From positions 170,049,174-170,113,173 of the forward strand of contig NC_079147.1 in NCBI RefSeq assembly GCF_945859685.1: a stretch of 64,000 nucleotides of DNA. The letters are read 5' to 3'. Below, one piece after another: positions 42,603-55,500 of this stretch (positions are counted from its first letter, which is position 1; each line of letters opens with the position of its first letter). The translations under genes were made by a program, and so were the position numbers. The notes beneath the pieces are model-generated. The model worked only from the letters and a program-made list of their open reading frames with translations, made no database searches and was not told where the DNA came from. The DNA comes from Eupeodes corollae (lineage: Eukaryota > Arthropoda > Insecta > Diptera > Syrphidae).

Positions 42603-43194
42603 GGTCTAACACTGAATGACTTCCTCTTTGACCAGCGGGTATATAAGTTGGACCTGATGGAAACAATATGGAAAAAGGAAATAAATTTGTTAGATCCGAC
42701 AGTATGTTGCCCCAAGAATTAGCTCTTATACAACCCCAATCTCTGTGTCTGCAGTTTAAATCACCACCAACAATATAGTTTTTGTTTTTTATTAAGAGCT
42801 TTCTTAAATCAGATTGTAAGTGTTGTCTCTTTATTGGGGATGAAGATCCTCCCCAAAAGTATGCACAAATTACGTCAATAGGTCTACCGTTGCCTAATCT
42901 AAGTTGAATTCCAATATTTTCTATACAAAAGGTACGTAAAGGTAATAAAACAGAATGTTGAATTGATTTTCGTACTAATATTGCAACACCCCCAACTCTT
43001 TCATCTATTCTATCAACATGATAGCAATAAAAACCGGGAGTTGATATTTTAACATTTAGGTCTAACCACGTCTCTGTAATTAACGCAATATCTATTTTTT
43101 TTGAATTTAAGAAGTTTAAAAGTTCTATATATTTACTTCGGACACCCCTGGCATTCCATGTAATTATATTTAGTAACTTATCTTTATATAGCAT
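42603..43194 (-). pseudogene. Jockey-like ORF2, endonuclease part, interrupted
   Basis: Starts ATG at 43194, 14 bp after the ORF1 stop. The endonuclease motifs are NIITWNARGVRSKYIELL, LITETWL, GGVAILVRKS and VGGDLNCRHRDWGC. It runs to SHSVLDL at 42603, where the A tail of the CR1-like element interrupts it. The continuation with SDHNPV and RT is at 36222-38285. Confidence 0.85.
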
Positions 43195-43208
43195 TTTGAT
43201 ACAAAAAT

Positions 43209-44483
43209 TTAGTAGCTAACTGAGCGATTTTTGGTTTTACATGTACTTAGTTTCGTAATCATTTCCATTACGAGAGAATTAAGTTCTTCCATTGAGAACA
43301 ACTCACTGCTGTTGGTGATATTGGCGTTGATTGTTGGTGCACTAATGTGTTGGTGAATGTTAGAAGGTGCTGCTGCTGCTGGAAACAATGATGATGATGG
43401 TAAGTGTTGTGTATGTACCCAGGAATTGGATACTCGATTATTGTTATTGTTATCTACATGTTTGCTTGAAGGACGGGTAGGTAAGGAAGGGAAATCGTTA
43501 ATTGAGAGGTAAGATGGTACAGTGACATTTGGATTTGTAAGCTTTGGTTTGAGAGAGCGTCTTGTTTTACTCCCAATCTTAGCTCTTATTACCAAATATT
43601 TATTTCTGCTTTGACAGATTAAATCGGTTGACTTGTGACTCTCGTTGCAGTTTGCACATTTGAATTTGTCTTTGTTGACACATTCTTCAGTCTTGTGAGA
43701 GCCGGCACAGATGGAACAGTAGGTTTTGACATGACAATTATTTTTACCGTGCACAAACAGCTGACAATTTCGGCACTGTTTTATTTTATTTTTATGATTT
43801 CGTTGATAGTTCCAATTTATTTGTGTGTGAAAAACAGATCGAAAGTTCTTTTTTAAGTCTGACATTTTAATTGAACCACTTTCAAGAAAGCAAACATAAA
43901 AAGTTTCGGAATAATGCTCATAATTTTTTGTTACACTTTTAATGTTTACACATTTTAGACCGATTCTTATCAATTCCGATTTTAGTTCAGCGGTATCAAC
44001 TGAGCTAAGGCCATACAAAATTACTGTAAAAGCTTATTCACTTTTCAAATCATGTGAGAAATATTGACAGTTCTCAAATTTTAGTTTTTTAATAACCATT
44101 TTGTAAGAATCAATAGATTCACACATAATTTTAATAAAAATGGAAATAATTTTTATGCAGTAGTCAGTGACTTTAATAGTTTTCATCATTTGATGCACAT
44201 AGTCACATGACTTTTGCAATAATTTAAATGGGGGCACTTTTATTTTTGGAACAGATTGTATTGATGTGGATTGATTATCATCCATATCATCACATTCATT
44301 GCCAGCGTCTGCCACACACTGCAATGGGCTCCAGTATCCAGGAGATTTGAAATTATTGTTATTCATTCTATTGTTCATATTATATTTCGATATTGGAAAC
44401 TTTGAAACTTTGAGTTTCTTTCCCGAGGACGCGAGGTTGTCCTCAGTAGAAGGAGAACGCGCACGCTTATCTATCTTGAACAA
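43209..44483 (-). pseudogene. Jockey-like ORF1 (gag), one in-frame stop
   Basis: The frame starts at 44483 (MFKIDKRARSPSTEDNLASS). A TAA at 44036-44034 interrupts it, but the same frame then continues without loss to 43209, about 424 codons in all. The middle part (LYGLSSVDTAELKSELIRIG) fits the PRE_C2HC region of Jockey gags. Three zinc knuckles follow: CRNCQLFVHGKNNC, CSICAGSHKTEEC and CANCNESHKSTDLIC. The C-terminal part is S, P and N rich. It binds element RNA in working relatives. The single stop is probably an inactivating mutation. Confidence 0.85.
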
Positions 44484-44897
44484 AAAAAAACAAACAAACT
44501 TAATACAGGTTTATAGGCTATATACGTTAGTCGCTATCTAAAGCTCGCACACAACTGAGTCCATATAATTTAATTTTTGAAGATTATTTCATGCAAATGT
44601 TGACCTTGACTGCGCCTCAAGTTTCAATATTTCAATTCAATAATTTGCAAGCTTTGTTCGTTTGTAAGACGATTCATGATTCAATTATAGACCAAACTGA
44701 AGATGTTTGACAGTGAAACAAAACACGAAACGTGCTTAATGTTTAAACCAGTTTTGCCAAAAAGATAATAGATTAATAATAATAAAAAATCACCCTTTAC
44801 TTTAAAAGGGACTCTTTTGGTTTCAAAAGAATTTTTTCTTGATTAGCTAAATTTTGATTGCGTCAGTACTTGCAGCTGAACCTCAAACTATTTAGGA
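44484..44897 (-). other. Jockey-like 5' region and flank
   Basis: About 100 bp next to ORF1 is the probable 5' untranslated region; the element's 5' edge is not defined. The rest up to the CR1 fragment is AT-rich sequence in which I see no gene. Confidence 0.45.
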
Positions 44898-45607
44898 TTT
44901 TTTTTTTTTTTACACTTCAGAATTTCAGAAAGTAGTAAGCTTATAGCAAGCGTCAAACTACGATCAGAGGCTCATCATAAGTGCATGTGTTAGTTGTTAG
45001 TAAAAAATAATACAAATATAGCCTAACACACGCACAAAATACAAAACAAAATTAGCATTTAACTATTACGGAACCAAAAATAAAATGAGAACGATTACGA
45101 TAGTGGAGCACTGGTTCTAAACAATGATCATAGGGATCTTCCCAAGGAAGACCTTTTAGGGCAAAGCGAATGAAATTATGTTGAATTGATTCAATACGTT
45201 TTCTATGAATTTCGTAATAGGGAGTCCATACCTGCGAAGCATATTCAAGATGAGGACGAACATGGCAATTATACAAAGAAAGGGTAACATAGGGATCATT
45301 GAACTCCTTTGCCCAGCGTTTTATAAAACCAAGCATAGAACTTGCCTTATTAACAATAAAATTAATTTGATGTGTAAACTCTAAGTTGGAACAGAAATGT
45401 ACACCTAAATCTTTAAATGTGGAGACACGACAGAGTTTTTGCTGTGATATACAGTAGTCAAATACGTTACTGATTAGTTTTTTAGTGAAAGTTATAGTCT
45501 GGCATTTTAAAGGGTTGAGTAAAAGGCTATTTTTCCCACACCAAAATGTGAAACTATCAATGTCGGCTTGTAAAAGAATACGATCATGGTTGGACTTTAT
45601 TATTTTA
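44898..45607 (-). mobile_element. CR1-like element, 5'-truncated second copy
   Basis: Reverse-complement match to 41590-42602 of the full element. The T run at 44898-44911 is its A tail. About 300 bp (corresponding to 42069-42370) are missing: the sequence jumps from the DPYD codons to the end of ORF2. It begins inside the RT domain, just after FADD, as expected from incomplete reverse transcription. Sequence identity to the full copy is very high. Confidence 0.88.
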
Positions 45608-45712
45608 TTAGTAAGTTCTTGTATACTAGAGTCAAATGGTGTTTACAAAAATAAAGTTTTTAAAACACAAAATAATTATGGTAATATATAATATTTTTTT
45701 ATATAAAAACAA

Positions 45713-45830
45713 ATTATGAAGAGGAACGATCGAAGCGACATCTGAAAGGCGTGGCGATGATTATATTTAATCCCTTTTTTATACCCCTCAATAGTTAGGA
45801 ATAGTTGACATTATATGTGTGTATGCATAT
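45713..45830 (+). repeat. Dispersed repeat, copy 2
   Basis: Same family as 30655-30765, with GAAGAGGAACGATCGAAGCG and a TTGACATTATATGTGTGTAT end. This copy keeps a 21-bp segment that is absent from the first. Confidence 0.7.
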
Positions 45831-45936
45831 AAGTAGTTGTAACTAGAGGGTTCTAAAACACCGGCATCACCGGCATCACTAGGGTCCTGATCCATGCTAA
45901 ATACCGGCATCAGGGTTCTGGTACTGTTATTTTTTT

Positions 45937-46062
45937 GGGTTCTAGGCCATGCTTAGCAAACGGTAGATATCGGTATTATTCTGGGTTCTAGGCCTTGCTT
46001 AGCAAACGTTAGAAATCGGTATTATTTTGGGTTCTAGACCATGCTTAGCAAACGTTGAAACG
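45937..46062. repeat. 46-bp tandem repeat, about three copies
   Basis: GGGTTCTAGGCCATGCTTAG with AGCAAACG recurs at 45937, 45983 and 46029 with small changes. More diverged versions (GGGTTCT, CATGCTAAATACCGGCAT) lie to the left from about 45847. Confidence 0.8.
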
Positions 46063-46584
46063 TTAAATATATTGAACGAAAGTAGTTGGGGGATGATTAT
46101 GTTGAGAATAGAAATTATAAAGCTAAACAGAAAGACTCAAAGAGAGAGTTATCATTGCATTGAGTAGGAGGAAGAGCAAACCCTGTTCTTGCAAATAGAA
46201 AGGGGAATAAACAGACAATGAAAAAACGGATCTTTTAGTTCATTCAATAATACAAACAAAAATGAGTACCCAAATTACACTTGATGCAATGAGAACAGTA
46301 ACCTAGAAAATAAAGAATGTATAGAGATAAAAAGAGCGAACAAAAATTTATACGAGAAATTGCCGAATATTTTTTTTATAATTAAGAGAAATTAGTGACG
46401 AACACAACTAGAAATTAAAACAATTTAAAGATAAAAAAAAAGCAAAATTACACTTAACAACTTAAAAGGAAATTAAATTAACTAAAACTTAAAAACGAAT
46501 TAAAATAAATAAAACTTAAAAAGTAATATCACAGATAGAGTAATTGTTAAAGCTAAACAATAATGAAATTGACTAGAATCTTAC

Positions 46585-49500
46585 TTAAATGCTCTACCCA
46601 CAAGTGCAAACCAAAATGTTATACGATCTCTCGTTTCCGAAAAATTAGTCAAAAAGTAAAATTACAGAATTTCGACCCAGCTCATCACAATTTATCTTTC
46701 GGTTGCTCTATTTCCTCAACAAAGCCTCCAAACATGATGCGGTTTTCACTAAAATACAGAGCATCGACCCACCTTTCAATTGATGCATAAATCTCAAACA
46801 TGATTTTTTTTTTTCAGTTTTTCGAGAAAATCGTGGGCTAACCCCTTGCCGAAAAAAGTAGTATTTTCAAAACTATTTCCCACCCAATCAAAATACACAT
46901 CAAAAGAAAGGTATTTAAATGCTCTACCCACAACTGCAAACCAAAATGTTATACGATCTCTATTTTCCGAAAAATTAGTCAAAAAGTAAAATTACAGAAT
47001 TTCGACCCAGCTCATCACAAATTATCTTTCGGTTGCTCTATTTCCTCAACCAAGCCTCCAAACATGATGCGGTTTTCACTAAAATACAGAGCATCGACCC
47101 ACCTTTCAATTGATGCATAAATCACAAAAATGATTTTTTTTCAGTTTTTCGAAAAAATCGTGGGCTAACCCATTGCCAAAAAAGTAGCATTTTCAAAACT
47201 ATTTCCCACCCAATCAAAATGCACATCAAAAGAAAGGTATTTAAATGCTCTACCCACAACTGCAAACCAAAATGTTATACGATCTCTGGTTTCCGATAAA
47301 TTAGTCAAAAAGTACGAGTAAAATTACAGAATTTCGACCCAGCTCATCACAAATTATCTTTCGGTTGCTCTATTTCCTCAACCAAGCCTCCAAACATGAT
47401 GCGGTTTTCACTAAAATACAGAGCATCGACCCACCTTTCAATTGATGCATAAATCTCAAACATGATTTTTTTTTTTCAGTTTTTCGAGAAAATCGTGGGC
47501 TAACCCCTTGCCGAAAAAAGTAGTATTTTCAAAACTATTTCCCACCCAATCAAAATACACATCAAAAGAAAGGTATTTAAATGCTCTACCCACAACTGCA
47601 AACCAAAATGTTATACGATCTCTATTTTCCGAAAAATTAGTCAAAAAGTAAAATTACAGAATTTCGACCCAGCTCATCACAAATTATCTTTCGGTTGCTC
47701 TATTTCCTCAACCAAGCCTCCAAACATGATGCGGTTTTCACTAAAATACAGAGCATCGACCCACCTTTCAATTGATGCATAAATCACAAAAATGATTTTT
47801 TTTCAGTTTTTCGAAAAAATCGTGGGCTAACCCATTGCCAAAAAAGTAGCATTTTCAAAACTATTTTCCACCCAATCAAAATGCACATCAAAAGAAAGGT
47901 ATTTAAATGCTCTACCCACAACTGCAAACCAAAATGTTATACGATCTCTCGTTTCCGATAAATTAGTCAAAAAGTACGAGTAAAATTACAGAATTTCGAC
48001 CCAGCTCATCACAAATTATCTTTCGGTTGCTCTATTTCCTCAACCAAGCCTCCAAACATGATGCGGTTTTCACTAAAATACAGAGCATCGACCCACCTTT
48101 CAATTGATGCATAAATCTCAAACATGATTTTTTTTTTTCAGTTTTTCGAGAAAATCGCGGGCTAACCCCTTGCCGAAAAAAGTAGTATTTTCAAAACTAT
48201 TTCCCACCCAATCAAAATACACATCAAAAGAAAGGTATTTAAATGCTCTACCCACAACTGCAAACCAAAATGTTATACGATCTCTCGTTTCCGATAAATT
48301 AGTCAAAAATACGAGTAAAATTACAGAATTTCGACCCAGCTCATCACAAATTATCTTTCGGTTGCTCTATTTCCTCAACCAAGCCTCCAAACATGATGCG
48401 GTTTTCACTAAAATACAGAGCATCGACCCACCTTTCAATTGATGCATAAATCACAAAAATGATTTTTTTTCAGTTTTTTGAAAAAATCGTGGGCTAACCC
48501 ATTGCCAAAAAAGTAGCATTTTCAAAACTATTTCCCACCCAATCAAAATGCACATCAAAAGAAAGGTATTTAAATGCTCTACCCACAACTGCAAACCAAA
48601 ATGTTATACGATCTCTGGTTTCCGATAAATTAGTCAAAAAGTACGAGTAAAATTACAGAATTTCGACCCAGCTCATCACAAATTATCTTTCGGTTGCTCT
48701 ATTTCCTCAACCAAGCCTCCAAACATGATGCGGTTTTCACTAAAATACAGAGCATCGACCCACCTTTCAATTGATGCATAAATCTCAAACATGATTTTTT
48801 TTTTTCAGTTTTTCGAGAAAATCGTGGGCTAACCCCTTGCCGAAAAAAGTAGTATTTTCAAAACTATTTCCCACCCAATCAAAATACACATCAAAAGAAA
48901 GGTATTTAAATGCTCTACCCACAACTGCAAACCAAAATGTTATACGATCTCTATTTTCCGAAAAATTAGTCAAAAAGTAAAATTACAGAATTTCGACCCA
49001 GCTCATCACAAATTATCTTTCGGTTGCTCTATTTCCTCAACCAAGCCTCCAAACATGATGCGGTTTTCACTAAAATACAGAGCATCGACCCACCTTTCAA
49101 TTGATGCATAAATCACAAAAATGATTTTTTTTCAGTTTTTCGAAAAAATCGTGGGCTAACCCATTGCCAAAAAAGTAGCATTTTCAAAACTATTTCCCAC
49201 CCAATCAAAATGCACATCAAAAGAAAGGTATTTAAATGCTCTACCCACAACTGCAAACCAAAATGTTATACGATCTCTGGTTTCCGATAAATTAGTCAAA
49301 AAGTACGAGTAAAATTACAGAATTTCGACCCAGCTCATCACAAATTATCTTTCGGTTGCTCTATTTCCTCAACCAAGCCTCCAAACATGATGCGGTTTTC
49401 ACTAAAATACAGAGCATCGACCCACCTTTCAATTGATGCATAAATCTCAAACATGTTTTTTTTTTTTCAGTTTTTCGAGAAAATCGTGGGCTAACCCCTT

Positions 49501-52500
49501 GCCGAAAAAAGTAGTATTTTCAAAACTATTTCCCACCCAATCAAAATACACATCAAAAGAAAGGTATTTAAATGCTCTACCCACAACTGCAAACCAAAAT
49601 GTTATACGATCTCTATTTTCCGAAAAATTAGTCAAAAAGTAAAATTACAGAATTTCGACCCAGCTCATCACAAATTATCTTTCGGTTGCTCTATTTCCTC
49701 AACCAAGCCTCCAAACATGATGCGGTTTTCACTAAAATACAGAGCATCGACCCACCTTTCAATTGATGCATAAATCACAAAAATGATTTTTTTTCAGTTT
49801 TTCGAAAAAATCGTGGGCTAACCCATTGCCAAAAAAGTAGCATTTTCAAAACTATTTCCCACCCAATCAAAATGCACATCAAAAGAAAGGTATTTAAATG
49901 CTCTACCCACAACTGCAAACCAAAATGTTATACGATCTCTGGTTTCCGATAAATTAGTCAAAAAGTACGAGTAAAATTACAGAATTTCGACCCAGCTCAT
50001 CACAAATTATCTTTCGGTTGCTCTATTTCCTCAACCAAGCCTCCAAACATGATGCGGTTTTCACTAAAATACAGAGCATCGACCCACCTTTCAATTGATG
50101 CATAAATCTCAAACATGTTTTTTTTTTTTCAGTTTTTCGAGAAAATCGTGGGCTAACCCCTTGCCGAAAAAAGTAGTATTTTCAAAACTATTTCCCACCC
50201 AATTAAAATACACATCAAAAGAAAGGTATTTAAATGCTCTACCCACAACTGCAAACCAAAATGTTATACGATCTCTATTTTCCGAAAAATTAGTCAAAAA
50301 GTAAAATTACAGAATTTCGACCCAGCTCATCACAAATTATCTTTCGGTTGCTCTATTTCCTCAACCAAGCCTCCAAACATGATGCGGTTTTCACTAAAAT
50401 ACAGAGCATCGACCCACCTTTCAATTGATGCATAAATCTCAAACATGATTTTTTTTTTTCAGTTTTTCGAGAAAATCGTGGGCTAACCCCTTGCCGAAAA
50501 AAGTAGTATTTTCAAAACTATTTCCCACCCAATCAAAATACACATCAAAAGAAAGGTATTTAAATGCTCTACCCACAACTGCAAACCAAAATGTTATACG
50601 ATCTCTATTTTCCGAAAAATTAGTCAAAAAGTAAAATTACAGAATTTCGACCCAGCTCATCACAAATTATCTTTCGGTTGCTCTATTTCCTCAACCAAGC
50701 CTCCAAACATGATGCGGTTTTCACTAAAATACAGAGCATCGACCCACCTTTCAATTGATGCATAAATCTCAAACATGATTTTTTTTTTTTCAGTTTTTCG
50801 AGAAAATCGCGGGCTAACCCCTTGCCGAAAAAAGTAGTATTTTCAAAACTATTTCCCACCCAATCAAAATACACATCAAAAGAAAGGTATTTAAATGCTC
50901 TACCCACAACTGCAAACCAAAATGTTATACGATCTCTATTTTCCGAAAAATTAGTCAAAAAGTAAAATTACAGAATTTCGACCCAGCTCATCACAAATTA
51001 TCTTTCGGTTGCTCTATTTCCTCAACCAAGCCTCCAAACATGATGCGGTTTTCACTAAAATACAGAGCATCGACCCACCTTTCAATTGATGCATAAATCA
51101 CAAAAATGATTTTTTTTCAGTTTTTTGAAAAAATCGTGGGCTAACCCATTGCCAAAAAAGTAGCATTTTCAAAACTATTTCCCACCCAATCAAAATGCAC
51201 ATCAAAAGAAAGGTATTTAAATGCTCTACCCACAACTGCAAACCAAAATGTTATACGATCTCTGGTTTCCGATAAATTAGTCAAAAAGTACGAGTAAAAT
51301 TACAGAATTTCCACCCAGCTCATCACAAATTATCTTTCGGTTGCTCTATTTCCTCAACCAAGCCTCCAAACATGATGCGGTTTTCACTAAAATACAGAGC
51401 ATCGACCCACCTTTCAATTGATGCATAAATCTCAAACATGATTTTTTTTTTTTTCAGTTTTTCGAGAAAATCGCGGGCTAACCCCTTGCCGGAAAAAGTA
51501 GTATTTTCAAAACTATTTCCCACCCAATCAAAATACACATCAAAAGAAAGGTATTTAAATGCTCTACCCACAACTGCAAGCCAAAATGTTATACGATCTC
51601 TCGTTTCCGATAAATTAGTCAAAAAGTAAAATAACAGAATTTCGACCCAGCTCATCACAAATAATCTTTCGGTTGCTCTATTTCCTCAACCAAGCCTAGA
51701 AACATGATGCGGTTTTCACTAAAATACAGAGCATCGACCCACCTTTCAATTGGTGCATAAGTCTCAAAAATGATTTTTTTTCAGTTTTTCGAGAAAATCG
51801 TGGGCTAACCCCTTGCCGAAAAAAGTAGTATTTTCAAAACTATTTCCCACCCAATCAAAATACACATCAAAAGAAAGGTATTTAAATGCTCTACCCACAA
51901 CTGCAAGCCAAAATGTTCTACGATCTATAGTTTCCGAAAAATTAGTCAAAAAGTACGAGTAAAATTACAGAATTTCGACCCAGCTCATCACAAATTATCT
52001 TTCGGTTGCTCTATTTCCTCAACCAAGCCTCCAAACATGATGCGGTTTTCACTAAAATACAGAGCATCGACCCACCTTTCAATTGATGCATAAATCTCAA
52101 ACATGATTTTTTTTTTTCAGTTTTTCGAGAAAATCGTGGGCTAACCCCTTGCCGAAAAAAGTAGTATTTTCAAAACTATTTCCCACCCAATCAAAATACA
52201 CATCAAAAGAAAGGTATTTAAATGCTCTACCCACAACTGCAAACCAAAATGTTATACGATCTCTATTTTCCGAAAAATTAGTCAAAAAGTAAAATTACAG
52301 AATTTCGACCCAGCTCATCACAAATTATCTTTCGGTTGCTCTATTTCCTCAACCAAGCCTCCAAACATGATGCGGTTTTCACTAAAATACAGAGCATCGA
52401 CCCACCTTTCAATTGATGCATAAATCACAAAAATGATTTTTTTTCAGTTTTTCGAAAAAATCGTGGGCTAACCCATTGCCAAAAAAGTAGCATTTTCAAA

Positions 52501-55500
52501 ACTATTTTCCACCCAATCAAAATGCACATCAAAAGAAAGGTATTTAAATGCTCTACCCACAACTGCAAACCAAAATGTTATACGATCTCTCGTTTCCGAT
52601 AAATTAGTCAAAAAGTACGAGTAAAATTACAGAATTTCGACCCAGCTCATCACAAATTATCTTTCGGTTGCTCTATTTCCTCAACCAAGCCTCCAAACAT
52701 GATGCGGTTTTCACTAAAATACAGAGCATCGACCCACCTTTCAATTGATGCATAAATCTCAAACATGATTTTTTTTTTTCAGTTTTTCGAGAAAATCGCG
52801 GGCTAACCCCTTGCCGAAAAAAGTAGTATTTTCAAAACTATTTCCCACCCAATCAAAATACACATCAAAAGAAAGGTATTTAAATGCTCTACCCACAACT
52901 GCAAACCAAAATGTTATACGATCTCTCGTTTCCGATAAATTAGTCAAAAATACGAGTAAAATTACAGAATTTCGACCCAGCTCATCACAAATTATCTTTC
53001 GGTTGCTCTATTTCCTCAACCAAGCCTCCAAACATGATGCGGTTTTCACTAAAATACAGAGCATCGACCCACCTTTCAATTGATGCATAAATCACAAAAA
53101 TGATTTTTTTTCAGTTTTTTGAAAAAATCGTGGGCTAACCCATTGCCAAAAAAGTAGCATTTTCAAAACTATTTCCCACCCAATCAAAATGCACATCAAA
53201 AGAAAGGTATTTAAATGCTCTACCCACAACTGCAAACCAAAATGTTATACGATCTCTGGTTTCCGATAAATTAGTCAAAAAGTACGAGTAAAATTACAGA
53301 ATTTCGACCCAGCTCATCACAAATTATCTTTCGGTTGCTCTATTTCCTCAACCAAGCCTCCAAACATGATGCGGTTTTCACTAAAATACAGAGCATCGAC
53401 CCACCTTTCAATTGATGCATAAATCTCAAACATGATTTTTTTTTTTCAGTTTTTCGAGAAAATCGTGGGCTAACCCCTTGCCGAAAAAAGTAGTATTTTC
53501 AAAACTATTTCCCACCCAATCAAAATACACATCAAAAGAAAGGTATTTAAATGCTCTACCCACAACTGCAAACCAAAATGTTATACGATCTCTATTTTCC
53601 GAAAAATTAGTCAAAAAGTAAAATTACAGAATTTCGACCCAGCTCATCACAAATTATCTTTCGGTTGCTCTATTTCCTCAACCAAGCCTCCAAACATGAT
53701 GCGGTTTTCACTAAAATACAGAGCATCGACCCACCTTTCAATTGATGCATAAATCACAAAAATGATTTTTTTTCAGTTTTTCGAAAAAATCGTGGGCTAA
53801 CCCATTGCCAAAAAAGTAGCATTTTCAAAACTATTTCCCACCCAATCAAAATGCACATCAAAAGAAAGGTATTTAAATGCTCTACCCACAACTGCAAACC
53901 AAAATGTTATACGATCTCTGGTTTCCGATAAATTAGTCAAAAAGTACGGGTAAAATTACAGAATTTCGACCCAGCTCATCACAAATTATCTTTCGGTTGC
54001 TCTATTTCCTCAACCAAGCCTCCAAACATGATGCGGTTTTCACTAAAATACAGAGCATCGACCCACCTTTCAATTGATGCATAAATCTCAAACATGTTTT
54101 TTTTTTTCAGTTTTTCGAGAAAATCGTGGGCTAACCCCTTGCCGAAAAAAGTAGTATTTTCAAAACTATTTCCCACCCAATCAAAATACACATCAAAAGA
54201 AAGGTATTTAAATGCTCTACCCACAACTGCAAACCAAAATGTTATACGATCTCTATTTTCCGAAAAATTAGTCAAAAAGTAAAATTACAGAATTTCGACC
54301 CAGCTCATCACAAATTATCTTTCGGTTGCTCTATTTCCTCAACCAAGCCTCCAAACATGATGCGGTTTTCACTAAAATACAGAGCATCGACCCACCTTTC
54401 AATTGATGCATAAATCACAAAAATGATTTTTTTTCAGTTTTTCGAAAAAATCGTGGGCTAACCCATTGCCAAAAAAGTAGCATTTTCAAAACTATTTCCC
54501 ACCCAATCAAAATGCACATCAAAAGAAAGGTATTTAAATGCTCTACCCACAACTGCAAACCAAAATGTTATACGATCTCTGGTTTCCGATAAATTAGTCA
54601 AAAAGTACGAGTAAAATTACAGAATTTCGACCCAGCTCATCACAAATTATCTTTCGGTTGCTCTATTTCCTCAACCAAGCCTCCAAACATGATGCGGTTT
54701 TCACTAAAATACAGAGCATCGACCCACCTTTCAATTGATGCATAAATCTCAAACATGTTTTTTTTTTTCAGTTTTTCGAGAAAATCGTGGGCTAACCCCT
54801 TGCCGAAAAAAGTAGTATTTTCAAAACTATTTCCCACCCAATCAAAATACACATCAAAAGAAAGGTATTTAAATGCTCTACCCACAACTGCAAACCAAAA
54901 TGTTATACGATCTCTATTTTCCGAAAAATTAGTCAAAAAGTAAAATTACAGAATTTCGACCCAGCTCATCACAAATTATCTTTCGGTTGCTCTATTTCCT
55001 CAACCAAGCCTCCAAACATGATGCGGTTTTCACTAAAATACAGAGCATCGACCCACCTTTCAATTGATGCATAAATCTCAAACATGATTTTTTTTTTCAG
55101 TTTTTCGAGAAAATCGTGGGCTAACCCCTTGCCGAAAAAAGTAGTATTTTCAAAACTATTTCCCACCCAATCAAAATACACATCAAAAGAAAGGTATTTA
55201 AATGCTCTACCCACAACTGCAAACCAAAATGTTATACGATCTCTATTTTCCGAAAAATTAGTCAAAAAGTAAAATTACAGAATTTCGACCCAGCTCATCA
55301 CAAATTATCTTTCGGTTGCTCTATTTCCTCAACCAAGCCTCCAAACATGATGCGGTTTTCACTAAAATACAGAGCATCGACCCACCTTTCAATTGATGCA
55401 TAAATCTCAAACATGATTTTTTTTTTTTCAGTTTTTCGAGAAAATCGCGGGCTAACCCCTTGCCGAAAAAAGTAGTATTTTCAAAACTATTTCCCACCCA

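Larger units (their letters stand above)
45608..46584. other. Spacer between CR1 fragment and satellite
   Basis: Holds the dispersed repeat (45713-45830), the 46-bp tandem repeat (45937-46062) and an A-rich stretch (46240-46580). No gene is recognised. Confidence 0.6.
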
